DNA of 39,216 nucleotides from Streptomyces globisporus. GTDB taxonomy: Bacteria; Actinomycetota; Actinomycetes; Streptomycetales; Streptomycetaceae. Both the position numbers and the translations under genes were made by a program. Location: NCBI RefSeq assembly GCF_003501885.1, contig NZ_QWFA01000028.1:1-39216 (forward strand), in the 5' to 3' direction. This document shows positions 6,229 to 14,686 of the stretch, one piece after another (position 1 is the stretch's first letter; every line of letters begins with the position of its first letter). The notes under the pieces are model-generated. The model saw only the letters and a list, made by a program, of their open reading frames with translations, had not been told where the DNA came from and did not search any database.

Positions 6229-7326
6229 ATGAACACCACCACGAAGTGCGCGGCGACCGCGCTCGCGGCGGCGCTCGGCGTCACCGTGCTCGCCGGCTGC
6301 GGCAGCGACGAGGGCCCGTCGGGCTCCGGGGCGTCCAAGGGCAGCGGCTCCAAGACCGTGACCCTGGTCAGCCACGACTCCTTCAACGTCTCGGACGACG
6401 TGCTGAAGGCGTTCACGAAGGAGACCGGCTACACGGTCAAGACCCTCAAGAGCGGCGACGCCGGGGCCGCGCTCAACCAGGAGATCCTGACCAAGGGCTC
6501 TCCGCGTGGCGACGTCTTCTTCGGCGTCGACAACACCCTGCTCTCCCGCGCCCTCGACAACGGTCTGTTCACCGCGTACGAGGCCAAGGGCCTGGACCGC
6601 GTCGCGCCGGACACACAGACGGACGAGAAGCACCGCGTCACGCCCGTCGACACCGGTGACATCTGCGTCAACTACGACAAGAAGTACTTCGCCGACAAGA
6701 AGCTCGCCCCGCCGCAGACCTTCGCGGACCTGCTGAAGCCCGCGTACGAGAACCTCCTCGTCACGGAGAACGCGGCCAGTTCCTCGCCCGGTCTCGGCTT
6801 CCTCCTCGGCACCATCGCCGCCGAGGGCGAGGACGGCTACGAGGCGTACTGGAAGAAGCTGAAGGCCAACGGCGTCAAGGTCGTCGACGGCTGGGAGCAG
6901 GCCTACAACGAGGAGTTCTCCGGCTCCGCCGGCGGCAAGAAGGCCAAGGCCGACCGGCCGCTCGTCGTCTCCTACGCCTCCAGCCCGCCCGTCGAGGTGC
7001 TCTACGCCGACCCGCAGCCGAAGGAGGCCCCCACCGGGGTCGCCACCGGCACCTGCTTCCGGCAGACCGAATACGCCGGGCTGCTGACCGGGGCGAAGAA
7101 CGAGGCGGGTGGCAAGGCGCTGCTGGACTTCATGATCAGCAAGACGTTCCAGGAGGACATGCCGCTGAACATGTTCGTCAACCCGGTCGTGAAGGACGCC
7201 GAGCTGCCGGAGCTGTTCACGCAGCACGGCGAGAGGGTCGACACGCCTCCCACCGTCACGCCCGAGAAGATCGCCGCCAACCGTGAGCAGTGGATCCAGT
7301 CGTGGCAGTCGCTGGTCCTGAAGTAG
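6229..7326 (+). CDS. thiB: Thiamine ABC transporter substrate-binding lipoprotein
   Basis: A 365-residue lipoprotein. The signal has a hydrophobic core and lipobox LAGC with the lipidated cysteine at residue 24, then a flexible Gly/Ser linker. The mature part begins KTVTLVSHDSFNVSDDVLKAF, matching ThiB/TbpA binding proteins, with the typical TLKSGDAGAALNQEIL, GDVFFGVDNTLLSRAL and SYASSPPVEVLYAD blocks. It binds thiamine, TMP and TPP outside the membrane and delivers them to ThiP. The ATG at 6229 has a full AGGAGG 7 bases upstream. The TPP riboswitch and the following thiP and thiQ genes make the substrate assignment firm. Confidence 0.93.
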   Translation: MNTTTKCAATALAAALGVTVLAGCGSDEGPSGSGASKGSGSKTVTLVSHDSFNVSDDVLKAFTKETGYTVKTLKSGDAGAALNQEILTKGSPRGDVFFGVDNTLLSRALDNGLFTAYEAKGLDRVAPDTQTDEKHRVTPVDTGDICVNYDKKYFADKKLAPPQTFADLLKPAYENLLVTENAASSSPGLGFLLGTIAAEGEDGYEAYWKKLKANGVKVVDGWEQAYNEEFSGSAGGKKAKADRPLVVSYASSPPVEVLYADPQPKEAPTGVATGTCFRQTEYAGLLTGAKNEAGGKALLDFMISKTFQEDMPLNMFVNPVVKDAELPELFTQHGERVDTPPTVTPEKIAANREQWIQSWQSLVLK

Positions 7327-9026
7327 GCGTCGAGAAGGAGGCCGCCCGGCCCGCCGGTGGCGGGTCCGGGCGGCGCGGGGCCGCGGTGCGGCTCGGCCTG
7401 ATGGCCGTGCCCGTCGCGTTCTTCGCCCTGTTCTTCGCCTATCCCGTGACCGCCATCGTCGGCCGCGGACTCAAGGCGGAGGGCGACTGGCAGTTCGGGC
7501 GGATCGGCGAGGTGCTGAGCCGCCCGGACATCCTCGACGTCCTCTGGTTCACCACCTGGCAGGCTTTCGCCTCGACCGCGCTCACCCTGCTGATCGCCCT
7601 GCCCGGGGCGTATGTCTTCGCCCGCTTCGACTTCCCGGGCAAGCAGCTGCTGCGAGCGGTCGTCACCGTGCCGTTCGTGCTGCCCACCGTCGTCGTCGGC
7701 ACCGCCTTCCTGGCGCTGCTCGGGCGCGGCGGGCTTCTCGACGAGCTGTGGGGCGTCCGCCTCGACACCACCGTGTGGGCGATCCTGCTGGCCCACGTCT
7801 TCTTCAACTACGCCGTGGTCGTCCGCACGGTGGGCGGGCTCTGGTCCCAGCTCGACCCGCGCCAGGAAGAGGCCGCGCGGGTGCTGGGGGCCGGACGCTT
7901 CGCCGCGTTCCGCCGGGTGACACTGCCCGCGCTCGCCCCCGCCGTGGCCGCGGCCGCGCTGATGGTCTTCCTCTTCACGTTCACCTCCTTCGGCGTCGTA
8001 CAGATCCTCGGCGGACCGGCGTACTCCACCCTGGAGGTGGAGATCTACCGGCAGACCGCGCAGCTTCTGGACCTGCCGACCGCCGCCGTGCTGACCCTGG
8101 TGCAGTTCGCCGCGGTCGGCGGAATCCTCGCCGTGCACGCCGCGACCGTACGCCGCCGGGAACGGGCGCTGAAGCTGGTCGACCCGGCGCAGACCTCCCG
8201 CCGGCCGCGCGGACCCGGACAGTGGGCGCTGCTCGGCGGCGTACTGCTCACGGCGCTGCTGCTGATCCTGCTGCCGCTCGGTGTGCTGGTGGAGCGATCC
8301 CTCGACGGAGCAGACGGTCCTGGCGGTTACGGCTTCGGCTACTACGAGGCCCTCCAGTCGGTCGGGGCGGGCGGCTCCTCGACCTTCCTGGTGCCGCCGC
8401 TTGAGGCCGTCGGCAACTCCCTGCGGTACGCGCTCGTCGCGACGCTCATCGCCCTTGTCATCGGCGGGCTCGCGGCGGCGGCCCTGACCCGGCGGGCCGG
8501 TCGGCTGGTCCGGGGCTTCGACGCGCTGCTGATGTTGCCCCTCGGGGTGTCCGCCGTGACCGTCGGCTTCGGCTTCCTGATCACCCTGGACAAGCCGCCG
8601 CTCGACCTGCGGACCTCCTGGATCCTGGTCCCGCTGGCCCAGGCGCTGGTCGGCGTCCCCTTCGTCGTACGGACCATGCTGCCCGTGCTGCGGGCCGTCG
8701 ACGACCGGCTGCGGGAGGCCGCCGCCGTGCTCGGGGCATCGCCGCTGCGGGCCTGGCGGGAGGTCGATCTGCCGCTGGTGCGACGGGCGGTGCTGGTCGC
8801 GGCGGGCTTCGCGTTCGCCGTCTCCCTCGGGGAGTTCGGTGCGACGGTCTTCATCGCGCGGCCCGACAACCCGACCCTGCCGGTCGCCGTGGCCCGGCTG
8901 CTGGGGCGGTCGGGGGAGCTCAACTACGGGCAGGCGATGGCCCTGAGCACGATTCTGATGCTGGTGTGCGCGGTGTCGCTGCTGCTCCTGGAGCGTATCC
9001 GCACCGACCGATCCGGGGAGTTCTGA
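7290..9026 (+). CDS. thiP: Thiamine ABC transporter permease
   Basis: A 578-residue permease made of two homologous halves of about six membrane segments each. Each half carries a binding-protein-dependent permease loop that contacts the ATPase: EEAARVLGAGRFAAFRRVTL (about residues 190-210) and REAAAVLGASPLRAWREVDL (about 475-495). ThiP proteins are such internal duplications. The start is uncertain: GTG 7290 or 7302 overlap the end of thiB and lack a clear ribosome binding site, whereas GAAGGAGG at 7334-7341 would suit a start slightly further in, and GTG 7386 begins just before the first membrane helix (VRLGLMAVPVAFFALFF). It forms the translocation pore for thiamine, powered by ThiQ. Confidence 0.9.
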   Translation: MDPVVAVAGPEVGVEKEAARPAGGGSGRRGAAVRLGLMAVPVAFFALFFAYPVTAIVGRGLKAEGDWQFGRIGEVLSRPDILDVLWFTTWQAFASTALTLLIALPGAYVFARFDFPGKQLLRAVVTVPFVLPTVVVGTAFLALLGRGGLLDELWGVRLDTTVWAILLAHVFFNYAVVVRTVGGLWSQLDPRQEEAARVLGAGRFAAFRRVTLPALAPAVAAAALMVFLFTFTSFGVVQILGGPAYSTLEVEIYRQTAQLLDLPTAAVLTLVQFAAVGGILAVHAATVRRRERALKLVDPAQTSRRPRGPGQWALLGGVLLTALLLILLPLGVLVERSLDGADGPGGYGFGYYEALQSVGAGGSSTFLVPPLEAVGNSLRYALVATLIALVIGGLAAAALTRRAGRLVRGFDALLMLPLGVSAVTVGFGFLITLDKPPLDLRTSWILVPLAQALVGVPFVVRTMLPVLRAVDDRLREAAAVLGASPLRAWREVDLPLVRRAVLVAAGFAFAVSLGEFGATVFIARPDNPTLPVAVARLLGRSGELNYGQAMALSTILMLVCAVSLLLLERIRTDRSGEF

Positions 9027-9031
9027 ACGAC

Positions 9032-10072
9032 ATGCTGAGCTTGCGGGAAGCCACCGTACGGTTCGGGGAACGGGCCGCGCTCGACGCGGTCGACCTGGAG
9101 GTCGCCGACCACCGGATCGTGTGTGTCCTCGGGCCCAGCGGCAGCGGCAAGTCCACCCTGCTGCGGGCCGTCGCCGGGCTCCAGCCCATGGACGGCGGCC
9201 GGGTCCTGCTGGACGGACAGGACCAGGCGGGCGTCCCGGTGCACCGGCGCGGGCTCGGCCTGATGTTCCAGGACCACCAGCTCTTCCCGCACCGGGACGT
9301 CGGCTCCAACGTCGCCTTCGGGCTGCGCATGCACGGCACCGGGCGGGCCGAGACGGACGCCCGGGTCCGTGAACTCCTGGAGCTGGTCGGCCTGCCGGGA
9401 GCCGAACGCCGTGCCGTCGCCGCGCTCTCCGGCGGCGAACAGCAGCGCGTCGCCCTGGCCCGCGCGCTCGCCCCGCGCCCGAAGCTCCTGATGCTCGACG
9501 AGCCCCTCGGCCAGCTCGACCGGAGCCTGCGTGAACGGCTCGTTGTTGAACTCCGTACGCTCTTCCAGGAGTTGGGGACGACCGTGCTGGCCGTCACACA
9601 CGACCAGGGCGAGGCGTTCGCGCTCGCCGACCGGGTCGTCGTGATGCGGGACGGCCGGATCGCGCAGGAAGGCACCCCGCTGGACGTCTGGCAGTGCCCC
9701 GCCTCCGCGTTCGTCGCCCGGTTCCTCGGCTTCGACAACGTCACCGCCGCGACCGTCACCGGCCAGGCCGCCGCCACCGCCTGGGGCAAGGTCCCGGTGC
9801 CCGAGGGCTCCCCGCAGGGCGAGGTCGACCTGCTGGTCCGGCCCGTCGGGGTCCGGATCGGAGCTCCCGAGGACGGCCTGCGCTGCACGGTCGGCGTCCG
9901 CACCTTCCGGGGGAACCACGTGACCGTACGGCTGCTGCCCGAGAACGCACCGGTGCTGGAGGCCGAATGCGCCCTGCGGGACACCCCGGACGAGGGCGCG
10001 GTCGTGGGCGTCCGCTTCGACGCGGCGGAGACGGTGGTGCTGGCAGGGGCCGGGATGCCTTCAGGGGCCTGA
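9032..10072 (+). CDS. thiQ: Thiamine ABC transporter ATP-binding protein
   Basis: A 346-residue ATPase with Walker A GPSGSGKST, Q-loop FQDHQLFPHRDV, signature LSGGEQQR, Walker B LLMLDEPLGQLD and switch histidine VTHDQGE. The last 100 residues (DLLVRPVGVRIG...) form a TOBE-like regulatory domain, longer than in E. coli ThiQ. The ATG at 9032 follows thiP by five bases with CGGGGAG upstream. It energises ThiBP import. Its last 12 bases overlap the end of the convergent response regulator gene, with no room for a terminator between them. Confidence 0.92.
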   Translation: MLSLREATVRFGERAALDAVDLEVADHRIVCVLGPSGSGKSTLLRAVAGLQPMDGGRVLLDGQDQAGVPVHRRGLGLMFQDHQLFPHRDVGSNVAFGLRMHGTGRAETDARVRELLELVGLPGAERRAVAALSGGEQQRVALARALAPRPKLLMLDEPLGQLDRSLRERLVVELRTLFQELGTTVLAVTHDQGEAFALADRVVVMRDGRIAQEGTPLDVWQCPASAFVARFLGFDNVTAATVTGQAAATAWGKVPVPEGSPQGEVDLLVRPVGVRIGAPEDGLRCTVGVRTFRGNHVTVRLLPENAPVLEAECALRDTPDEGAVVGVRFDAAETVVLAGAGMPSGA

Positions 10073-10729
10073 GTTCCCCGCCACCACCAGACCCAGTTCG
10101 TACGCCAGGATCACCGCCTGCGCCCGGTCCCGCAGCCCCATCTTCGCGAAGAGCCGGTTGATGTGGGTCTTCACCGTGTGGTCGGTGATGGTCAGCCGGT
10201 CGGCGATGTCCGCGTTGGACAGACCCCGGGCGATCAGGACGAGCACCTCGGCCTCGCGCGCGGTCAGCCCGTCGATCGAGCGCTTCGGCGGAGCGCTGAC
10301 CCGCTGCCGGGCGAACTCGGCGATGAGCCGCCCCGTGATCTCGGGGGCCAGCAGGGCGTGGCCGCCCGCCACCACCCGTACCGCGTGCAGCAGTTCGGGA
10401 AAGGTCGCGTCCTTCAGCAGGAAGCCGCTGGCTCCGGCGGAGAGGGCGTCGTAGACGTACTCGTCCAGGCCGAACGTCGTCAGCATCAGCGCCCGGGTCA
10501 CCCCGTTCGACGCCGCGACGATCTCGCGCGCCGCGTCGATACCGCCGAGACGGGGCATCCGGATGTCCAACAGGGCCACATCGGGTTGCAGTTCGGCCGC
10601 GCCGAGCACGGCCTGTTCGCCGTCCTCCGCCTCCCCGACCACTTCGATGTCGTCCTGCGTGTTCAGCAGACCGGAGAAGGCCGTACGTACGACGGCTTGG
10701 TCGTCGGCCACCAGCACCCGGATCACCAC
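10061..10729 (-). CDS. NarL/LuxR-type response regulator
   Basis: A 222-residue regulator. The receiver domain has the acidic pocket ADD at residues 8-10, the phospho-acceptor D55 (VALLDIRMP) and the conserved T and K (ALMLTTF, FLLKDA). The C-terminal LuxR HTH is residues 150-215 (LTAREAEVLVLIARGLSNADIADRL... HTVKTHINRLFAKM). It should be phosphorylated by the adjacent DesK-type kinase and bind DNA as a dimer. The start is GTG at 10729 or 10726, overlapping the kinase stop by a few bases, so the pair is translationally coupled. The target genes are not visible. Confidence 0.93.
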   Translation of the reverse strand: MVIRVLVADDQAVVRTAFSGLLNTQDDIEVVGEAEDGEQAVLGAAELQPDVALLDIRMPRLGGIDAAREIVAASNGVTRALMLTTFGLDEYVYDALSAGASGFLLKDATFPELLHAVRVVAGGHALLAPEITGRLIAEFARQRVSAPPKRSIDGLTAREAEVLVLIARGLSNADIADRLTITDHTVKTHINRLFAKMGLRDRAQAVILAYELGLVVAGNSGP

Positions 10730-11979
10730 GGCAGCTCCGCCTCCACGAGAAAGCCGCCGGCCGGACCCCGGCCGGTGGTGAGCGCCCCGCCGAGCAGGGA
10801 GGCCCGTTCGGCCATGCCCACCAGCCCGTGCCCCGCCCGCCCGGTGCAGCCGGCCGGATCGGGGCCCGGCCCGTCATCGCTCACGCGGACCGTCAACAGG
10901 CGCGGCCCGTAGTGGAGTTCCACGACCGAGTGCGCCCCCGGGGCGTGCCGCCGGGCGTTCGTCAGGGCCTCCTGGACGATCCGGTACGCCGACAGCTCCC
11001 AGGACGCGGGCAGCGGGACCCGCTCGCCGCTGATCCGCAGCTCGGCAGCGCCGCCCACCGCCCGGTGCTGGCCGAGGAGGTCGTCGAGACCGGCCAGCGA
11101 GGGCTGCGGGGCGGTGAGCGGGGCTCGTGAGGTGGCGTCGCCCGTCCGCAGCACTCCGAGCAGCCGCCGCAGCTCCGCCATCGAGGAACGTGCGGTGCCC
11201 GCGATCTCCTGGAAGGCGTCCCGCGCCGGAGGTGAGAGGTCCGGTGTCGTGTACGTGGCGCTCTCGGCCCGGACCGCGATCACCGACACCGAGTGGGCGA
11301 TCATGTCGTGCAACTCCCTCGCTATCGCGGCCCGTTCCGCCTCGGCCGCCTGCCGCCGCTCCATCTCCAGCAGCCGCGACTGGGCGGCCGCCCGGGTGTG
11401 CCGGGTCTCCTCGCGCGCCCGCACCGCGTCCCCCGTGCTCACCGCGCCCAGGATCATCACCGTCAGCACCAGCGTCTCGGCGTACAGCCCCAGACTGAAC
11501 CGGTCGGTCCCCTGGAGCGCGGGCAGCCCCGGGGAGCCGTCCCGGGCCCACCGGTCGATGTGCACCAGGTTGACCGTCAGCGCCGCCAGCGAACCGGCCA
11601 GCACGAGGATCGCCGGGTGCTGCACCCGGTGCCGCCCCAGGGTGTAGCAGCCGATCAGGGACCCGGCGATGGTCGCGTACGCCATGTTGCCGTCGGTCGC
11701 GAAGCTCAGCAGGGCCGCGCCCACGGTCAGGAACCCGACGGCGGGCCAGGTCGCCCGCAGCGCCAGCGAGGCCGTACAGACCACCACCCCGAACGCCGTG
11801 ATCGCCGAACCCGGTACGAGGGCCAGCTCCACCACCGCGAAGAGCGTCAGTGCCGCCGCGGTCAGCCAGGCGTACGAGGGGGCCGCCGCCCGGTGCCGCA
11901 GCCGTCGCCGCACCTCGCGGACCGGCGGCGGGGCTTCGGGGGCGGCAGCCGGGCGGTCCGGCGTGATGGTGCGCGTCAT
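10723..11979 (-). CDS. DesK/NarX-type sensor histidine kinase
   Basis: A 418-residue membrane kinase. Residues 40-200 contain about five or six hydrophobic segments (AWLTAAALTLFAVVELALV..., AILVLAGSLAALTVNLV, AETLVLTVMILGAV) with no large extracellular domain, so it probably senses membrane or membrane-soluble signals. The dimerisation/phosphoacceptor helix AAIARELHDMIAHSVSVI carries the active histidine of HisKA_3. The ATPase follows with N box QEALTNARRHA, G1 VSDDGPG and G2 GHGLVGMAERA. I start at the ATG at 11979 (MTRTITPDRP); an upstream in-frame start exists. It is cotranscribed with the response regulator and diverges from the GT87 gene. Confidence 0.9.
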   Translation of the reverse strand: MTRTITPDRPAAAPEAPPPVREVRRRLRHRAAAPSYAWLTAAALTLFAVVELALVPGSAITAFGVVVCTASLALRATWPAVGFLTVGAALLSFATDGNMAYATIAGSLIGCYTLGRHRVQHPAILVLAGSLAALTVNLVHIDRWARDGSPGLPALQGTDRFSLGLYAETLVLTVMILGAVSTGDAVRAREETRHTRAAAQSRLLEMERRQAAEAERAAIARELHDMIAHSVSVIAVRAESATYTTPDLSPPARDAFQEIAGTARSSMAELRRLLGVLRTGDATSRAPLTAPQPSLAGLDDLLGQHRAVGGAAELRISGERVPLPASWELSAYRIVQEALTNARRHAPGAHSVVELHYGPRLLTVRVSDDGPGPDPAGCTGRAGHGLVGMAERASLLGGALTTGRGPAGGFLVEAELPW

Positions 11980-12084
11980 ACGGAGATTCTTCGTCACGGC
12001 CGGGGCCGGGCACATCGGAGTACGGGTGGAATTCCCGGTGTCGGCTCATGCCACGGGTTGACCCCGAGGACCGGACAGTGGTGT

Positions 12085-12114
12085 GACGATCCGTGAACGG
12101 CCCGTTCCTAGCCT
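12085..12114 (+). promoter_or_regulatory. Candidate promoter giving a leaderless glycosyltransferase mRNA
   Basis: TAGCCT at 12109-12114, a common Streptomyces -10 form, ends 7 bases before the ATG at 12122, with TGACGA (12085-12090) 18 bases upstream. No ribosome binding site lies before the ATG. The transcript would start at or next to the start codon. Confidence 0.4.
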
Positions 12115-12121
12115 CGGATCC

Positions 12122-13342
12122 ATGGCAACGACCACGCCCCTCACCCCTCCTGACCAGCACCGCGAGCCGCCACCGCTGCTCGGGGGCGCCTGCTGGTGGG
12201 CGTTGTGCGCGGCCGCCGCGCTGGGGCTCGCCGCCTGCTCCTCGCTCGGACCGCACCGCGTCTGGGGAGCCACCGCCGTGCTCGGCTACCTGGCCGCCGC
12301 GCTGCTCACCGCACGCGGGCGGAGCCCCCGTACCGCAGGCGCGGTCGCCGTCGCCGGGGCGGTGCTGCTGCCCCTGCTGTGGCTTCTCGCCGTGGACCGG
12401 GCGCAGTTGGAGGTGCGGGTGGTCGCACGGTCGGCCGGTCTCCTGCTCGCCGAGGGGACGCCCTACCTCCAACATCCCGTGGTGCCGACGGACTTCAACC
12501 CGTACCTCCCGGGCATGGCCGTCTTCGGTCTGCCGGAGGCCGTGGCCGGGCCCGGTCCGCTCACCGACCCACGGCTGTGGATGGGCGCGGCGTTCCTCGG
12601 CGCGCTCGCGCTCGCCCTCCCGGCGGGGTCCCGCTGCGCTCCGCTGCGGTGGATCGCCGCCTGCCCGCTGGTCGCGCTGCCGCTCGCGGTCGGAGGTGTC
12701 GATCTGCCGGTGGTAGGGCTGATGTGCCTCGGGCTCGCCCTCGCCGGGCGGGGACGAGCGGACGCGGCCGGACTGGCGCTCGGCGCGGCCGCCGCCGTCA
12801 AGTGGACGGCCTGGCCCGCGATTCCGGTGGCCTTGGCCCTGCTCGCGGCGGCCTCCCGATCGGCGGGCTGCCCGGCGGATCGGGGGGAGGGCCGCCGCCC
12901 GGATCGCGCCGCCGCGCGCTGCGGGCTCGTCGTCCTGCTCACCGCCGCTGTTCTCGTCCTGCCCGCCGCGCTGCGCGACCCGGGAGCCTTCCGGGCCCAT
13001 GTCGTCGACTTCCCGCTCGGGCTGACCGACGCGGTCTCGTCCGCCGCGAGCCCGCTCCCCGGCCATCTGCTGGCCACCCACGTTCCCGGCGGCCGCACGC
13101 TTGCCCTCTTGCTGCTCGGGGTGAGCGCCCTCCTCCTCGCCCTCTCCCTTCTCCTCCGGCCCCCGGCGACGACGGCCGACGCGGCGGGGAGGATCGCGCT
13201 CGGGCTGCTCCTGGCCATCGCGTTCATGCCTGCGAGCCGCTTCGGCTACCTGGTGCACCCGCTGGTCCTCCTGGTGTGGGCGGCGGTCCGGGAGACACCC
13301 GTCCACCCCTGGCTCCTCCGCGTACGGAAGCAGGTGTCCTGA
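12122..13342 (+). CDS. GT87-type polytopic glycosyltransferase
   Basis: A 406-residue integral membrane protein with about nine or ten hydrophobic segments (GACWWALCAAAALGLAACSSL; VLGYLAAALLTA; AVAVAGAVLLPLLWLLAV; AFLGALALALPAG; ALGLLLAIAFMPAS). The early extracytoplasmic loop holds VVPTDFNPYLPGMAVFGLP, resembling the Tyr/Pro-rich loop of GT-C enzymes that use polyprenyl-phosphate sugars, and GAAAAVKWTAWPAIPVAL matches the KxxxxP motif of GT87 mannosyltransferases. It probably transfers mannose or another sugar from a polyprenyl phosphate outside the membrane; acceptor unknown. TGA and the next ATG share one base, so the GT4 gene is coupled to it. Confidence 0.7.
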   Translation: MATTTPLTPPDQHREPPPLLGGACWWALCAAAALGLAACSSLGPHRVWGATAVLGYLAAALLTARGRSPRTAGAVAVAGAVLLPLLWLLAVDRAQLEVRVVARSAGLLLAEGTPYLQHPVVPTDFNPYLPGMAVFGLPEAVAGPGPLTDPRLWMGAAFLGALALALPAGSRCAPLRWIAACPLVALPLAVGGVDLPVVGLMCLGLALAGRGRADAAGLALGAAAAVKWTAWPAIPVALALLAAASRSAGCPADRGEGRRPDRAAARCGLVVLLTAAVLVLPAALRDPGAFRAHVVDFPLGLTDAVSSAASPLPGHLLATHVPGGRTLALLLLGVSALLLALSLLLRPPATTADAAGRIALGLLLAIAFMPASRFGYLVHPLVLLVWAAVRETPVHPWLLRVRKQVS

Positions 13343-14529
13343 TGACCCGCAGCCGCACCCTCGTGGTGACCAACGACTTCCCGCCGCGCCAGGGCGGTAT
13401 CGAGACCTTCGTCCGGGCGATGACCGACCGCTTCCCCGCGGACTCCGTCGTCGTCTACACCTCCGCCGAACCCGGGGCGGCCGCCCATGACGCGGCCCTG
13501 CCCTACCCCGTGGTGCGCGACCCGGCCCGGATGCTGCTCCCCGTCCCCCGCGTCACCGCCCGCGCGGCCGAACTCGCCCGCCGCCACGAATGCGACAGCG
13601 TCTGGTTCGGGGCCGCCGCCCCGCTCGGGCTGATGGCGGACCGGCTGCGCCGGGAGAGCGGGGTGCGGCGGGCCGTCGCCACGACGCACGGGCATGAGGT
13701 GTGGTGGGCCCGCACCCCGGGGGCCCGGGCCCTGCTGCGGAGGATCGGCGACCGCACGGACACGGTGACCTACCTCGGCGCGGCGACCCGCGCCCCCATC
13801 GCCGCCGCGCTCGGCCCGGCCGCCGTCCGCCGCATGGTGCGACTGGCACCGGGCGTGGACGCGGAGGCCTTCGCCGTACGGCCGGGAGCGCGCGACGGCG
13901 CACGGGAACCGGCGCCCGCCGACGGGCCGCGCGGGGCGCGCAAGCGCGTCCGCGAGCGGTACGGGCTCGGCGCCCGGCCGGTGATCCTGTGCGCGGCGCG
14001 GCTCGTCCCGCGCAAGGGGCAGGACACCCTGATCCGCGCCCTCCCCGCCGTCCTGCGCTCGGTGCCCGACGCCGTACTCCTGCTGACCGGCGACGGACCC
14101 TACGCCCGGACCCTGCACCGGCTGGCCGCCGACACCGGGGTCGCGGACGCGGTGGTCCTCGCCGGCGGGCGGCCCCACCCGGAGATGCCGGAGCACTACG
14201 CGGCCGCCGACGTCTTCGCCATGCCCTGCCGCACCCGCAGAGGCGGCCTGGAGGTGGAGGGGCTCGGCATCGTCTTCCTGGAGGCGGCGGCCGCCGGGCT
14301 GCCGGTCCTCGTCGGCGACTCGGGCGGCGCGCCCGACACCGTACGGGACGGGGAGACCGGGCACCTGGTCGACGGGCGGGACACGGCCGCGGTCGCGGAC
14401 CGGCTCGTCGCGCTGCTGCGGGACCGGGCGGCGGCCGAGGCGATGGGGGAGAAGGGCCGGGCGTGGGTCCGTGAGGCGTGGGGGTGGGAGAGCGCGTACG
14501 CCACCCTCGCCGGACTGCTGCGGCCCTGA
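13342..14529 (+). CDS. GT4-family glycosyltransferase (PimB-like)
   Basis: A 395-residue GT-B enzyme. The N-terminal loop VVTNDFPPRQGGIETFVRAM is typical of GT4 enzymes that use GDP-mannose, and resembles PimB' of Corynebacteriales. The nucleotide-sugar site is in the C-terminal half: ILCAARLVPRKGQDTLIRAL (K/R pair for the phosphates) and EGLGIVFLEAAAAGLPV (EX7E). An unusual feature is the arginine/alanine-rich insert PGARDGAREPAPADGPRGARKRV between the domains. It is cytoplasmic or peripheral, and coupled to the GT87 gene, so the two may act in one glycolipid or glycan pathway. Substrate is inferred only from family resemblance. Confidence 0.85.
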   Translation: MTRSRTLVVTNDFPPRQGGIETFVRAMTDRFPADSVVVYTSAEPGAAAHDAALPYPVVRDPARMLLPVPRVTARAAELARRHECDSVWFGAAAPLGLMADRLRRESGVRRAVATTHGHEVWWARTPGARALLRRIGDRTDTVTYLGAATRAPIAAALGPAAVRRMVRLAPGVDAEAFAVRPGARDGAREPAPADGPRGARKRVRERYGLGARPVILCAARLVPRKGQDTLIRALPAVLRSVPDAVLLLTGDGPYARTLHRLAADTGVADAVVLAGGRPHPEMPEHYAAADVFAMPCRTRRGGLEVEGLGIVFLEAAAAGLPVLVGDSGGAPDTVRDGETGHLVDGRDTAAVADRLVALLRDRAAAEAMGEKGRAWVREAWGWESAYATLAGLLRP

Positions 14530-14599
14530 CCGCCGAGCCGGAGCGCGTGCCGTACGCCGCGACATCGCGCTCCGGGCCCGGCAAGCTGGAGGTCCGGCC

Positions 14600-14648
14600 C
14601 CGTACCCGTACGTGGTACGGCACCGACAGCGACAGCGACAGCGACAGC
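14600..14648. repeat. Palindrome followed by hexamer tandem repeat
   Basis: CCGTACC (14600-14606) and GGTACGG (14614-14620) form a perfect 7-bp inverted repeat around CGTACGT. Four exact copies of GACAGC follow (14625-14648). The block lies between the GT4 stop and the SRPBCC start. It may be a terminator-like hairpin plus slippage-prone spacer, or an operator. Confidence 0.6.
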
Positions 14649-14686
14649 ATGGCAGGGACAGTGGCAGCGACGAAGGACCGTGAACC

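Noticed and set aside
11126..13306. Long minus-strand frame overlapping the kinase and the GT87 gene
   Set aside because: It is a shadow of two real genes in opposite directions, with Arg/Gly-rich low-complexity content.
14600..14648. CRISPR-like array
   Set aside because: The repeat unit is six bases, without spacers, and no cas genes are present.
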